Positions 18,923-27,798 of a stretch of 64,000 nt of DNA are shown here, piece by piece. The stretch comes from Phyllobacterium zundukense. GTDB taxonomy: Bacteria > Pseudomonadota > Alphaproteobacteria > Rhizobiales > Rhizobiaceae. The stretch's first letter is position 1. Each line of letters starts with the position of its first letter. The position numbers were made by a program, and so were the translations under genes. The notes beneath the pieces are model-generated. The model did no database searches. It saw nothing but the letters and a program-made list of their open reading frames with translations, and was not told the DNA's origin. The stretch covers positions 3,765,001 to 3,829,000 of the forward strand of contig NZ_CP104973.1 in NCBI RefSeq assembly GCF_025452195.1, written 5' to 3'.

Positions 18923-19827
18923 CAGAAATAGCCCTCGCGCTTCTTCTTCTCCATCGAGCCCGCCTCGTCCTTGTCAATCATACGTCCCTGCCGCTCGGAG
19001 GTGCGCGAGACGAGCATTTCGCTGACGATTTCCGGCAGCGTTGCCGCATCGGACTCAACAGCCCCCGTCAAAGGATAGCAGCCAAGCGTGCGGAACCGCA
19101 CCATTTTCTGCTGCAGCACTTCGCCGGGAAGTAGTTGCATCCGTTCATCATCGCGCATGATCAGCATGCCGTCACGCTCGACGACCGGACGCCTCGCGGC
19201 AAAGTACAGCGGAACGATCGGAATTTCCTCCTGCATGATATACTGCCAGATATCGAGTTCGGTCCAGTTGGAGATCGGAAACACGCGGATGGATTCACCC
19301 TTGGCGACGCGGGTATTGTAGATCTTCCACATTTCCGGCCGCTGGTTCTTCGGGTCCCAGGAATGCTGCGCGTTGCGGAACGAGAAAATCCGCTCCTTGG
19401 CACGGGACTTTTCCTCGTCACGGCGGGCACCACCAAAGGCCGCATCGAACCCGTATTTGTCGAGTGCCTGTCGTAGTGCGACGGTTTTCATGATGTGGGT
19501 ATGCGTGTTGGAGCCATGCGTGAAGGGACCAATGCCCTGCTCGATGCCTTCCTGATTGCTGTGAACGAGAAGATCGAAGCCAAGTCGCTGAGCTTCTGAA
19601 TCACGAAATGCGATCATCTCCTTGAATTTCCACGTGCTATCGACGTGGAGGAATGGAAATGGCGGCTTGGCCGGATAGAAGGCTTTCATCGCCAGATGCA
19701 GCATGACGGACGAATCCTTGCCGATCGAATAAAGCATCACGGGATTGGAGAACGTCGCCGCGACCTCACGAAAAATATGGATTGCTTCGGCTTCAAGACG
19801 CTGGAGATGCGTCAGGTTCTTGGTCAT
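18922..19827 (-). CDS. cysD: Sulfate adenylyltransferase small subunit CysD
   Basis: A 301-aa ATP-pyrophosphatase-type enzyme that adenylates sulfate together with CysN. The PP-loop SIGKDSS (34-40), [19 protein letters not shown] and the C-terminal [19 protein letters not shown] segment are diagnostic. It is the first gene of cysD-cysNC. A cysH or other reductase gene, often upstream in this order, is not present; the upstream 580 bases carry only repeats. Confidence 0.96.
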   Translation of the reverse strand: MTKNLTHLQRLEAEAIHIFREVAATFSNPVMLYSIGKDSSVMLHLAMKAFYPAKPPFPFLHVDSTWKFKEMIAFRDSEAQRLGFDLLVHSNQEGIEQGIGPFTHGSNTHTHIMKTVALRQALDKYGFDAAFGGARRDEEKSRAKERIFSFRNAQHSWDPKNQRPEMWKIYNTRVAKGESIRVFPISNWTELDIWQYIMQEEIPIVPLYFAARRPVVERDGMLIMRDDERMQLLPGEVLQQKMVRFRTLGCYPLTGAVESDAATLPEIVSEMLVSRTSERQGRMIDKDEAGSMEKKKREGYF

Positions 19828-20365
19828 GAAAATTACTATCCACTCTCGCTGCCAGCATCAGGCGCAACGAATATCAACTGAATCACGCGGCGTATCAATA
19901 TCGCCATTGCTCGCGGCAACATAGTGGAACGGCGGTATTTAAGGAAAGGATGGTTTCACAAGGGATACGAAATCCACGCCAATTTATTGCCGTGAACCAC
20001 ATTTTATCAGAATGCGATTCCATAGCGGGACAACGCCAGAGTCCAGCTTTTTTAAAACATGCAATCCGTGGAAAATTGATCCGGGGTTCGTGCCACCTTG
20101 AACAGTTCCCTCGCCGTCGTGCTTGAGCGCCTCCCTCTCCGTCATCCTGGGGCTTGACCCGAGGACCGACGGCAAAGGAGCGGGGACCGATCCATTGACC
20201 CGACGAGTTCCACCTGCCGCCAGCGGAGCATGTCTCTCCCATTCATCAGGTACCTAGCTGGAATGCGCTGAGTGATCTGCAACACCAATGCTTCCTTGCC
20301 ATGGGTCCTCGGGTCAAGCCCGAGGATGACGGAGAGGAAAGCGCTTCCTGCGCCTAGGTGGATCA
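19828..20365. repeat. Gene-free region with inverted repeat R4
   Basis: No convincing gene is seen between cysD and the RbsD/FucU-like gene. The region holds a pair of inverted copies of a short repeat with the core GGTCAAGCCCGAGGATGACG: one at 20135-20172 (minus sense) and one at 20302-20338 (plus sense), about 130 bases apart. Similar 'GTCATCCTCGGGCTTGACC' palindromes are widespread in alphaproteobacteria. Promoter signals for cysD probably lie near 19830-19930 but are not clear. Confidence 0.75.
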
Positions 20366-20424
20366 ACCGGACGCACAGGAAACCTCATCGTATGGCCGTC
20401 AGGGTGGATTATCGAAGGTCTTCC
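20366..20424. repeat. Half-copy of repeat R2 at a gene end
   Basis: This stretch matches the 3' half of the R2 element found at 33067-33185 (shared CCGGA-GC-CAG-AAA, ATGGCC-TCAGGGTGGATT, and AAGGTCT). It runs into the end of the RbsD/FucU-like gene and supplies its stop codon, just as the R2 copy at 33.1 kb supplies the stop of puuE. Confidence 0.65.
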
Positions 20425-20867
20425 GGTGGGATCACGCCCTTCGTCAGTATAAAGCACCCATAGAACCGCCGCTCGCCGGTGGCGATGACGCAATAGGCAT
20501 TCTTGGCATGTTCATAGAAATCCATCCGGCCGATAGAGACCATCGGCCAGTGCTTGCCCTCGGCGGCGTCGATCTCCGCCTGCATTTCTACCTGCACATC
20601 AGGGATTTCGTCGGGACTGCCAACGATTTCCATGCGCGCGGCGGCGTCATCGATGAAAGTGTCGAGCGGCATGACCGAGAGAATAGCACGCGCGGCTCGC
20701 GGCGCGGTCACTGCATCAATGCGCAACAACCGGCCGAGCCGTGTCTGGCGCGCAATGGAATCCCCCGGAAAATTCGTATCGCATATGACCAACCGGTCGC
20801 CGTGGCCCATGGCTCTCAGAGCATAAAGCACATCCGCATTCAGCAATGGATCCAGATTCTTGAGCAT
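20409..20867 (-). CDS. RbsD/FucU-family sugar mutarotase
   Basis: A 152-aa protein of the RbsD/FucU family, which interconverts pyranose and furanose forms or anomers of ribose or fucose. MLKNLDPLLNADVLYALRAMGHGD is near the family start; the catalytic-type histidine is in MGHGD and the C-terminal YGCFILTKGV is typical. It follows the ribokinase-like gene by 21 bases, and the pair probably handles ribose or a related sugar. No sugar transporter genes accompany them. The end lies within a repeat half-copy. Confidence 0.88.
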   Translation of the reverse strand: MLKNLDPLLNADVLYALRAMGHGDRLVICDTNFPGDSIARQTRLGRLLRIDAVTAPRAARAILSVMPLDTFIDDAAARMEIVGSPDEIPDVQVEMQAEIDAAEGKHWPMVSIGRMDFYEHAKNAYCVIATGERRFYGCFILTKGVIPPEDLR

Positions 20868-20888
20868 GTTTCCTCCCGATATGTCTGA

Positions 20889-21818
20889 TTATTTCGCGCG
20901 ATTTTGCAGAAATTGATTGAAATCTTCGGCCGTCGCATAGGACTTCTGTGTGCCCTCTCGCGTAATTGAGTCAGCGGCATAGAGCGCCGCTTTCCTGAGC
21001 GAGGCCTCGAGCTCCCGGCCCTCCACGTAATAGCGAGCGAAGCTGCCGATGAAAGCATCGCCGGCGCCTGTCGTGTCTTTCGGCTTGACTTTGAGAGGCT
21101 CGATCAATGTCGAGGAACTTGCCGTGATCAAGCGCGCACCGCGGGAGCCGAGGGTGACGATGACCGTGCGGATACCCTTGTCGATCAAGGAACGCGCTGC
21201 CGTTTCAATCTCGTCGTCTGTCCCGGTCGGCATGCCGGTCAGCAGCGCCAATTCGGTTTCATTGGGAACGACGAAGGTTGCCTTGGTGACCTGTTTCGGA
21301 TCGAGATCGGGCGCGGCTGGCGCGGGATTGAGGATCGTTTCGATGCCATGCCGGTCGGCAAAGGCAATCGTGTAATACACCGTCTCGAGGGGCACTTCCA
21401 ATTGCATCAGGATGAGGTCGCAGCGCTTCAGGTCTTCTGCGGCAGCATCGATATCGGCCGGCTTCAGATCATTGTTCGCGCCCTTGATGATAAAGATCGA
21501 GTTCTCGCCGCTTTCATCGACAAAGATCGGCGCAACGCCGCTCGATTTGCCCGTAACGGTCCCGACATGCGAGACATCGATACCGTTGCTCTTGAGGTTG
21601 TCGATGGTGCTTTGACCGAAAACGTCGTCACCAACCTTGGTGACCATCATCACATCGGCGCCAAGTCTTGCAGCAGCGACCGCCTGATTGGCGCCCTTGC
21701 CGCCAAATCCCATCGAAAACGCCGGCGCTTCCAAAGTTTCTCCCGGCGCAGGCATGCGGATGATCGATGTGACGAGATCGGTCATGTTGCTACCAACGAC
21801 CGCGATGCGACGTGCCAT
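20889..21818 (-). CDS. rbsK: Ribokinase-like PfkB-family sugar kinase
   Basis: A 309-aa kinase. The glycine-rich GFGGKGANQAV (38-48) and the ATP/anion-hole motif DTTGAGDAF (248-256) identify the PfkB family; the ribokinase subgroup is favoured by the GGKGANQ form and by the RbsD/FucU-like neighbour. It transfers phosphate from ATP to the sugar. The ATG at 21818 is preceded by GAGGAACCAGAT, a good ribosome site; an earlier in-frame start at 21839 is less likely. Confidence 0.88.
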   Translation of the reverse strand: MARRIAVVGSNMTDLVTSIIRMPAPGETLEAPAFSMGFGGKGANQAVAAARLGADVMMVTKVGDDVFGQSTIDNLKSNGIDVSHVGTVTGKSSGVAPIFVDESGENSIFIIKGANNDLKPADIDAAAEDLKRCDLILMQLEVPLETVYYTIAFADRHGIETILNPAPAAPDLDPKQVTKATFVVPNETELALLTGMPTGTDDEIETAARSLIDKGIRTVIVTLGSRGARLITASSSTLIEPLKVKPKDTTGAGDAFIGSFARYYVEGRELEASLRKAALYAADSITREGTQKSYATAEDFNQFLQNRAK

Positions 21819-21905
21819 ATCTGGTTCCTCTTTGGTCAATAGTCTTTTGCCAATGATCTATAGCAATGATTAGCCGGAAAGAAACAGGTCTTGTCATGAA
21901 ATGAC

Positions 21906-21980
21906 TGGCTGGGGCGGGAGGGTTCGAACCTCCGAATGGCGGTACCAAAAACCGCTGCCTTACCACTTGGCTACGCCCCA
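21906..21980 (-). tRNA. tRNA-Gln (anticodon TTG)
   Basis: The cloverleaf is complete on the minus strand: acceptor TGGGGCG pairs with CGCCCCA, the anticodon stem GCGGT/ACCGC encloses a TTTTGGT loop with anticodon TTG, and the T-arm holds GGTTCGAACC. A genomic CCA (21906-21908) follows discriminator G. It reads CAA and, by wobble, CAG. Confidence 0.96.
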
Positions 21981-22156
21981 AAATGTCAGCGTCGGTTTGA
22001 ATAATCCGCGTGACAGCGCGGCCTTATAACCTCTGGTTCCAGCTTGCGCAATGTGAATGATCGGAGAGTTTGTACCTTTCCCGCAATTGTTTCCGCGTTT
22101 TTCCATGACCAAAGCCAGGACAGGGCATTGGACCTAAGTCGGGGTTCTGTTCAGAA

Positions 22157-22470
22157 ATGCATATCGCTAGGCTGGAGCACTATTGCGTTTTGATGGCGAA
22201 GCAGCAGCACCGTGCCAGCCGGTGCAATCAGGGGGATGGGCCACCCTGGCTGAGGCATACGGCCAATATTGTCAAAACTTGGAGTGAAGCGAATGTGGTA
22301 TCTGCCGCTGAGCATCACCCTGGAAGTGAAAAAGAATCGGATCAGCTGGTCACTGACAATCCGATTCTCATTTTCACTAACCTAGGAATGGGAGGTGGGT
22401 TTCGGCCTGCCTACTATCCAAGCGGGAATATAGCACTTCTCAAGGAATTTCCAAGAGTGCTAAGTGACCG
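22157..22470 (+). ncRNA. Candidate structured leader-peptide RNA, copy B
   Basis: The second copy of the element at 12319. GCACCG-TGCCAGC-CGGTGC (about 22206-22224) replaces the first stem of copy A with compensating end bases. GGAGTGAAGCGA precedes the ATG at 22293. AATCGGAT / ATCCGATT (about 22334-22367) forms the next hairpin, and the following stem is closed by a TTCG loop (GGTGGGT-TTCG-GCCTGCC-like, about 22393-22411) where the other copies have GAAA. The 3' block AATATAGC and TTTCCAAG are shared. It lies between tRNA-Gln and a glycosyltransferase gene, with no other gene in 21981-22501. Confidence 0.6.
22293..22385 (+). CDS. Candidate 30-aa leader peptide in element B
   Basis: A 30-codon frame starting MWYLPLSITLEVKKNR and ending in TAG, with a good Shine-Dalgarno (GGAGTGAAGCG). 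The first 14 codons differ from the other two copies mostly at third positions without changing the residue (CTG/CTA, CCA/CCG, AAG/AAA). That pattern suggests selection on the peptide. K-x-R-x-S-W-x-L-T-x-R is shared with copy A. No function is known to me; translation is inferred. Confidence 0.5.
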   Translation: MWYLPLSITLEVKKNRISWSLTIRFSFSLT

Positions 22471-22501
22471 CTCCGAGGTCGTCTAATTACGGGAATCAGC
22501 A

Positions 22502-23497
22502 TTGGCCGCCATCATCGCTCCTTTTCTTGCCGCTGCCGTCGCAAGTGCCGTCTTGCTGGCGATCATCATGCGGGCTCTTCCCGCAGGTTTCCTCGGCGCG
22601 GCGGTGACCGAACGCTCCAATCACACCCAAGCGGCACGGCAATTGGGCGGCCTCGCCATCGTTCCAGGAATCATCGCCACGCTGTGGATCTTTGGTCCTG
22701 CAGCCGGCCTTGACCGGCAGTTTCTCAGCGCAACGAGCCTTGCGGCAGCTCTGCTGTGGGTTGTCGGCTTCCTCGATGACCGCCATCACCTGCCCGAGAC
22801 AATCCGGCTGGCATCGCAAGTCGCAGCCTCGGCGATTGCAGTCCATGGGCTCGGGGCAGACTTTCGCCTGCTGCCGGAACTCATGCCTTTCCTTGTGGAA
22901 CGTGGCCTTCTCGTTCTCGCCCTCGTCTATTTCATCAATCTGACCAACTTCATGGACGGCCTCGACCTGATGGTCGTCTCAGGCCTCGGTATTCCTCTCG
23001 CTCTCCTTGCCGGGTTTTCGATCTTCGGACTTGCCATGCTCGGGACCGGTAGCCTTGCCGCTTCGATTGCAGGAGGGCTATTAGGCTTCGCCGTCTTCAA
23101 CCGGCCGAAAGCGAGTGTATTTCTCGGTGATTCCGGCAGCTTGCCCATCGGCTTGCTCAGTGGGCTTGCCTTCTTTCGGCTTGGTCATGATCTGTCGATC
23201 TGGGCCGGGCTCGTCCTGCCGCTGTTTTTCATCGCCGATGCAACATCAACGCTGTTCATGCGTCTGGCGGCCGGCGACAACATATTCGCCGCTCACTCCA
23301 AACACGCCTATCAGGTGGCGAAGCGCTCCGGCTGGTCGGTCTGGGGCATTGTCATCAGCGTTGGCGTGCTCAATGTCGTACTTGGAGCCTGCGCTGTTGC
23401 AGCGGCACAACACGGTCTATTCCGTGCCGCGGGTATTCTCGCGGCGCTGATGGGCGTCGGGTTCGTTTTGCTCCGGTTTCGAGCCAAACCACGTTAG
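22502..23497 (+). CDS. Undecaprenyl-phosphate glycosyl-1-phosphate transferase (WecA/WbpL-like)
   Basis: A 331-aa polytopic enzyme of the MraY/WecA family, which attaches a sugar-1-phosphate to the lipid carrier as the first step of O-antigen or related polysaccharide synthesis. The Mg-binding FLDDRHH (90-96), NFMDGLD (149-155), FLGDSGS (208-213) and AHSKHAYQ are present among about ten helices. The start is a TTG at 22502; no better ATG is in frame upstream. The convergent neighbour is a WbpM/CapD-like dehydratase, the usual functional partner that supplies the sugar nucleotide. Confidence 0.88.
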   Translation: MAAIIAPFLAAAVASAVLLAIIMRALPAGFLGAAVTERSNHTQAARQLGGLAIVPGIIATLWIFGPAAGLDRQFLSATSLAAALLWVVGFLDDRHHLPETIRLASQVAASAIAVHGLGADFRLLPELMPFLVERGLLVLALVYFINLTNFMDGLDLMVVSGLGIPLALLAGFSIFGLAMLGTGSLAASIAGGLLGFAVFNRPKASVFLGDSGSLPIGLLSGLAFFRLGHDLSIWAGLVLPLFFIADATSTLFMRLAAGDNIFAAHSKHAYQVAKRSGWSVWGIVISVGVLNVVLGACAVAAAQHGLFRAAGILAALMGVGFVLLRFRAKPR

Positions 23498-23498
23498 A

Positions 23499-23641
23499 AG
23501 CCTGAACGAAAGTTTCGTCAGGGGCTGGCGAAAATGGTGGTTTTCGAGCACCGAAGCGCAGCGTACATTTAGGTACGTGAGCATCGGAGCGCAGAAAAAC
23601 TCCATTTGCAGCCCTCCATGGCGAACTTTCGCTCAGGCTTC
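23499..23641. repeat. Palindromic repeat R2, copy a
   Basis: A long imperfect palindrome. Outer arms AAGCCTGAACGAAAG and CTTTCGCTCAGGCTT enclose a core with GAGCACCGAAGCGCAGCGTAC, GTACGTGAGCATCGGAGCGC and AAAATGG ... CCATTTGCAG. It lies between two convergent genes and may act as a bidirectional terminator. The family resembles rhizobial RIME or Brucella Bru-RS elements; I could not check this. Confidence 0.85.
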
Positions 23642-25508
23642 AGGATCTGGCGTACTCGAACAGGAGCTTGCGCACAGCATCCGCATCCTGCTTTTCGATC
23701 AGTTGCCGCAACTCCGTAATCGCTTCGGGCAAATGGTTCACGGAATTGGCGCCGCGCTTGGCGCGCAGGATTTTGGAATGATTGGTCGGCGACACGCCGG
23801 TCGGATCGTAGAACAGCTCTTCATGCAGCTTCTCGCCATCGCGTATGCCGACGGTGACGATTTCGATATCACCCTCGGGATGGAGGGTGTCCTTGATCGA
23901 AAGACCAGCAAGAAGAATCATGTTTTCCGCAAGATCGCGGATGCGCACGGCCTCGCCCATTTCGAGCAGCAGAATATCCCCGCCCTCGGAAAGCGCGCCC
24001 GCCTGGATGATCAGTTCCGCAGCTTCGCGCACCGACATGAAATAGCGGGTCATGTCGTCATGGGTGACCGTCAGCGGACCGCCATGGGCAATTTGCTCGC
24101 GAAACAGCGGCACGACCGAACCGCTCGAACCGATCACGTTGCCGAAGCGAACCGAAGCGAATACCTGCCCGCTGCCCTGCCTACTCGCTTCATCGCCATG
24201 ATAGCGTACGATAAGCTCGGCCCAGCGCTTGGTAGCGCCCATGACATTGGATGGCCGCACGGCTTTGTCGGACGAAATGAGGACGAAATTTCTGACCCCT
24301 GCCTCGCGCGACAAAGCGGCAAGCACCTCGGTGCCGACGACATTGTTTCTCGCGCCCTCGACAACATTTTCCTCCACCAGCGGCACATGCTTGTAGGCGG
24401 CACAATGATAGACGTTCTCGATCTTGTGCGCTGCAAGCACGGTTCGGATCAACGGCGCATCGGCGATCGAACCGAGCACGGGGATGATCAGGCAATCGCT
24501 GACCGCGGCAAGCTCGCGATGGAGTTGATAGATACTGTGCTCATTGACGTCGAAAATTACCAGCTTCGCCGGCGCCAGCTTGACGATCGTGCGGCAAAGC
24601 TCCGACCCGATCGATCCGCCAGCTCCGGTCACAAGAATGGCGCGGTCTTCCACGGTCTTGTCGAGCAGTGCCGGATCAGCCGGTACAGGCGAGCGGCCGA
24701 GCAGATCGTCGATGTCGATATCGCGCAAATGGCTGATCAGGTATTTTCCTGCGGTCAAATCCGAAATCGCCGGAAGAATTCGGACCTTTACATCCAGAGA
24801 TTTCAACCTGCCGATCAGACGGCGGCGCTGGATACCGCTCAGGGCGGAGGTCGTCACGATCAACTCGTTGATGCCGAAATTGTCGATCAGCGTTTCGAGC
24901 TGCGACGTCGGGTAAACGCGGATGCCAAGAATATCCATGCCATGCAGGCCCTTGTCATCATCGACAAAACCCGCGACGAAGACTTCGTTCTGCGACCTCA
25001 AGGCGTTTGCCAATTGGCGGCCGGCATCGCCCGCCCCGAATATGAGACACTGCCGCGCCAGCAGCTTTTCACGTAGAGGGCTCCATAGAAGCCATTTTGC
25101 GGCAAAACGGCTGCCGCAGATGAGTCCGATGCTGAGCACCCAATAGAGAAACGGTATGGCGCGAGGCACGCCTTCGGCGCCGGTCATCAGCGTCAGGAAG
25201 GCGAGGCAGACCCAGAGAATGACGGAGATCGTTACGGCCTGGATCATCGTCCAGATTGCCTTGTCAGGAAGGTAGCGGATGACAGACCGATACAGCCCGA
25301 AACGCACGAACACCGGCAGACCGATAAGCGGCGCAGCGACCATCAACAAGGCTTGCTCGCTGTTCGGGATAAAAAATTCACCAAATCTCAGCAAATAGCT
25401 GAGCCAAATAGCGAAAGTCAGCGTCACCATGTCAAAAATGACAAGGAGTATCTGCTTGTAACGACGCGGCATCATCGAGACGCTTTGCCGAAAGATTTCC
25501 AATTTCAT
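23640..25508 (-). CDS. Membrane-bound UDP-sugar 4,6-dehydratase (WbpM/CapD/FlaA1 family)
   Basis: A 622-aa protein with four N-terminal membrane helices (about 20-135), a first nucleotide-binding domain around IFGAGDAGRQLA (157-168), and a catalytic SDR domain starting at TGAGGSIG (294-301). SSDKAVRPSNVMGATKR carries the SMK-like catalytic triad in which the usual Tyr is replaced by Met, as in WbpM. The enzyme makes 4-keto-6-deoxy UDP-sugars for surface polysaccharide. It is convergent with the WecA-like gene; the two genes are flanked by inverted copies of the structured element. Confidence 0.88.
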   Translation of the reverse strand: MKLEIFRQSVSMMPRRYKQILLVIFDMVTLTFAIWLSYLLRFGEFFIPNSEQALLMVAAPLIGLPVFVRFGLYRSVIRYLPDKAIWTMIQAVTISVILWVCLAFLTLMTGAEGVPRAIPFLYWVLSIGLICGSRFAAKWLLWSPLREKLLARQCLIFGAGDAGRQLANALRSQNEVFVAGFVDDDKGLHGMDILGIRVYPTSQLETLIDNFGINELIVTTSALSGIQRRRLIGRLKSLDVKVRILPAISDLTAGKYLISHLRDIDIDDLLGRSPVPADPALLDKTVEDRAILVTGAGGSIGSELCRTIVKLAPAKLVIFDVNEHSIYQLHRELAAVSDCLIIPVLGSIADAPLIRTVLAAHKIENVYHCAAYKHVPLVEENVVEGARNNVVGTEVLAALSREAGVRNFVLISSDKAVRPSNVMGATKRWAELIVRYHGDEASRQGSGQVFASVRFGNVIGSSGSVVPLFREQIAHGGPLTVTHDDMTRYFMSVREAAELIIQAGALSEGGDILLLEMGEAVRIRDLAENMILLAGLSIKDTLHPEGDIEIVTVGIRDGEKLHEELFYDPTGVSPTNHSKILRAKRGANSVNHLPEAITELRQLIEKQDADAVRKLLFEYARS

Positions 25509-25639
25509 TAATCCTCAGTGCTCGGAGAATAAAGACCTGCCGGTTCGGTGTGTATCGCACCTGATATAAACGCAAGACCAGTAACATAGGGCGTTATAAA
25601 TGCAATGCCGGTTTCAACCGTCAACCAGGACGTGCTTGG

Positions 25640-25965
25640 AAATCAACAGAAACTCGGCTATATTGAGAGCTGGAGTAAGGGGCAGACTTTCGCCCACCCC
25701 TCCTTTCCTAGCTGATGAAATGGACCCGGATCACGAGATGCCAACTCGTCCGGGTCTTTTTTCACTTCTAGGGTGATGCTCAGTGGTAGATACCACATAT
25801 CGCTTTCACCTCCGGTTTCCTGGCGAGGCCCTCGCCTCGGTCGAAGCGGCCTATCCCCTTCGAATGCACCGGCTGGCTCGATGCTGCTGCTTTCGCCTGA
25901 AACCTTCAAACCATGGTTGGATTGTTCGCCTGGCGCAACGAATGCAGGGTTGCATCGATCTGCGA
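25640..25965 (-). ncRNA. Candidate structured leader-peptide RNA, copy C
   Basis: The third copy, on the minus strand. Reading 5' to 3': a partial ATGCA-ACCC-TGCAT hairpin, GCATCG-AGCCAGC-CGGTGC, GGCGAG-GGC-CTCGCC, GGAGGTGAAAGCGAT before the ATG at 25798, GACCCGGACGAG / CTCG...CCGGGTC, then GGTGGGC-GAAA-GTCTGCC and AATATAGC. On the plus strand the CCGGGTC hairpin is followed by TTTTTT and would act as an intrinsic terminator. The rest of 25509-26073 holds no other gene; a CCACCT/AGGTGG hairpin lies near 26017. Confidence 0.6.
25658..25798 (-). CDS. Candidate short ORF in element C
   Basis: A 46-codon frame that begins MWYLPLSITLEVKK, identical to copy B over 14 residues although several codons differ silently. 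It has a near-perfect Shine-Dalgarno (GGAGGTG). After residue 14 it diverges, because the sequence is occupied by a different but equivalent hairpin. The frame is also open upstream to 26020, but without a better start. Translation is inferred, not shown. Confidence 0.4.
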   Translation of the reverse strand: MWYLPLSITLEVKKDPDELASRDPGPFHQLGKEGWAKVCPLLQLSI

Positions 25966-26073
25966 AAAACACGTTGCAAGGTTGTTGGAGCTGCTTCCTC
26001 GCTGGCGTTTTATCCACCACCTAGCAGGTGGCCTTAGAGTCTGTGGTCTTGATGCAGCTGAAAGGACAGCCAG

Positions 26074-27273
26074 ATGGACCAGACGACGACAAACCTCAAA
26101 TTGCCGTATATAGCGCCGTCGCAGGCGCAGAAACATGTCACCCACAATGAGGCTATCCGCGCGCTCGATGCGCTGGTGCAGCTCTCGGTGATGAGCCGCA
26201 AACTGAAAAATGCCCCGCCTGAGTCTTCGGAGGGCGACCGTTACATCATCGCGTCCGAGGCCGTCGTACCGTGGGCGGGCAAGACGGACCAGATCGCCGC
26301 GTGGCAGGATGACGCCTGGGCGTTCTTGCAGCCGCAGGAGGGCTGGCATGCCTGGGTTGCAGAAGAGCAAACCTTCGTCGTTTTCGAACGCAATTCCTGG
26401 AGAAGGGTAACGACCGGCACCAACCCGGTAGATTCCGTCGGTATCAACACGGTCGCCGACGAGAACAACCGGCTGGCGTTAAAAAGCCCTGCCTCGTTGT
26501 TCGATCATATTGGTGGCGGGCATCAGCTGAAAATAAACAAGGCGGATGACGGCCATGCCGCCTCGTTGCTTTTCCAGTCCAATTATCAGGGCAGGGCCGA
26601 GATGGGCACAATGTGGGGCCGTGATTTTCATATCAAGACCAGCTCAGACGGCGATCATTGGCAAGACGCCGTGGCCGTCGACAGCACCACAGGGATTGTC
26701 CGTTTTCCCTCGGGCATCGCTCATTCGGCAACCGGCAAGAAGCAGTCCGGTCTGATTTTCGTCCCTCCAAGCGACACCGGCACGGTGATTTTCCAGCCGC
26801 TGGGGGTTCGCGCCCAAGCCCTGAAGACCGCCAAACTGGCTTCGATCAGCGCTGATATCGTGACTTTCACCAGCAATACCGCCGGCGAATTCTTCGGCGC
26901 CGCCATGCGCGGCCTATCGATGGTTCGCATCTGGAATGCAACCAAAACACCTGCGCTACCGGCCTTCGCCAAATGGGATACTGCAGCCAATCAGCTGCAA
27001 GTGAGCAACGCCGACGACGTCAAGCTATGGTCCGAGGGGGATACGATCCAGCTTGGCGATCCGGTTACCAACCTCATTGCCATTGATGTCTCGCCGCTGA
27101 TGCAGAAACTTCTGGGTAGCGTATTCCGGCAGGACGGCCTTCTTCTCGATGCGGGAAACACGGGGACTATCACCGTCGCCTGCAGCGATCACTCCCCTGC
27201 ATCCGCATCCAACCTCGTTTACTTCAAAATGGATGAGACTCGTAGCTTCAGCCTGATTGGCGTTTATGGGTGA
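26074..27273 (+). CDS. DUF2793 domain-containing protein
   Basis: A 399-aa protein whose first 110 or so residues match DUF2793 (NLKLPYIAPSQAQKHVTHNEA, then GDRYIIA and WAFLQPQEGWHAWV). The remainder is beta-rich and unassigned. The family is found in tail-region genes of prophages and gene-transfer-agent-like clusters, and also as single genes in Hyphomicrobiales. No other phage genes are near, so it appears to be an orphan. The ATG at 26074 follows AAGGACAGCCAG. Function is unknown. Confidence 0.8.
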   Translation: MDQTTTNLKLPYIAPSQAQKHVTHNEAIRALDALVQLSVMSRKLKNAPPESSEGDRYIIASEAVVPWAGKTDQIAAWQDDAWAFLQPQEGWHAWVAEEQTFVVFERNSWRRVTTGTNPVDSVGINTVADENNRLALKSPASLFDHIGGGHQLKINKADDGHAASLLFQSNYQGRAEMGTMWGRDFHIKTSSDGDHWQDAVAVDSTTGIVRFPSGIAHSATGKKQSGLIFVPPSDTGTVIFQPLGVRAQALKTAKLASISADIVTFTSNTAGEFFGAAMRGLSMVRIWNATKTPALPAFAKWDTAANQLQVSNADDVKLWSEGDTIQLGDPVTNLIAIDVSPLMQKLLGSVFRQDGLLLDAGNTGTITVACSDHSPASASNLVYFKMDETRSFSLIGVYG

Positions 27274-27283
27274 GCAACTCTAC

Positions 27284-27411
27284 TGTGCGTGGTTCGACAA
27301 GCTCACCATGAGGGATGTGAGTTGATTGCCTGATCGTCACTCAGCCTCGGTGTTCGTGGCTCCTGCAAAACCACAAACCTCCCTCATGGTGAGCTTGTCG
27401 AACCACGCACA
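27284..27411. repeat. Palindromic repeat R1, copy c
   Basis: Arms identical to copy a over the GTGGTTCGACAAGCTCACCA core and its complement. It sits between the DUF2793 gene and the 3' end of uraH, which converge on it, so it could serve as a terminator for both. Confidence 0.9.
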
Positions 27412-27434
27412 GCAGCAATGCAGGAAGAATTCTC

Positions 27435-27788
27435 TCAGCTTCCCCGATAGGTCGAATAACCCCAAGGCGTTACCAGCAGGGGCACATGATAATTGCCATC
27501 GGCATTCGCTATTGAAAACCGGATAGGAATATCGTCAAGGAACGGAGGCTCGTCACGGGCAATTTGCGACGCCTTGAAATAATCCTCGATGAAGAACGTC
27601 AACTCGTACTGCCCCACCCTCATCTCATCCGGCGATAGCAGCAGCGCATCTGTCCTGCCATCGGCATTCGTAACCGCAGTCTTGAGCAAATGACGACCGG
27701 TTTCGTCGATCCGGTGCAGTGTCAGCGCCATGCCGGCGGCCGGCTTTCCCGCCGCCGTATCAAGCACATGTGTGGATAACTTTCCCAT
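27435..27788 (-). CDS. uraH: 5-hydroxyisourate hydrolase (transthyretin-like)
   Basis: A 117-aa enzyme that hydrolyses 5-hydroxyisourate to OHCU in urate breakdown. [14 protein letters not shown] at the start, the conserved His in THVLD and NYHVPLL, and the C-terminal YSTYRGS tetrapeptide identify it. I chose the ATG at 27788, preceded by GAGGAG six bases upstream; a longer frame starts at 27815 inside uraD. It is the last gene of the purine catabolic set. Confidence 0.95.
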   Translation of the reverse strand: MGKLSTHVLDTAAGKPAAGMALTLHRIDETGRHLLKTAVTNADGRTDALLLSPDEMRVGQYELTFFIEDYFKASQIARDEPPFLDDIPIRFSIANADGNYHVPLLVTPWGYSTYRGS

Positions 27789-27798
27789 CAAGAGCTCC

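Noticed and set aside
16973..19827. CysD/CysNC as nodulation genes nodP/nodQ
   Set aside because: The genes match both, but cysQ is adjacent and there are no nod boxes or other nod genes, so assimilatory or general sulfate activation is the simpler reading.
23577..25076. A 499-codon open frame on the plus strand
   Set aside because: Antisense to the WbpM/CapD-like gene. Long antisense frames are expected at this GC content.
25730..25762. Plus-strand CCGGGTC hairpin with TTTTTT as a simple terminator only
   Set aside because: It works as a terminator on paper, but no plus-strand gene ends nearby, and the equivalent hairpin recurs in the other two copies of the structured element, so I describe it as part of that element.
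26074..27273. DUF2793 gene as evidence of a prophage
   Set aside because: No other phage structural, replication or integrase gene is near.
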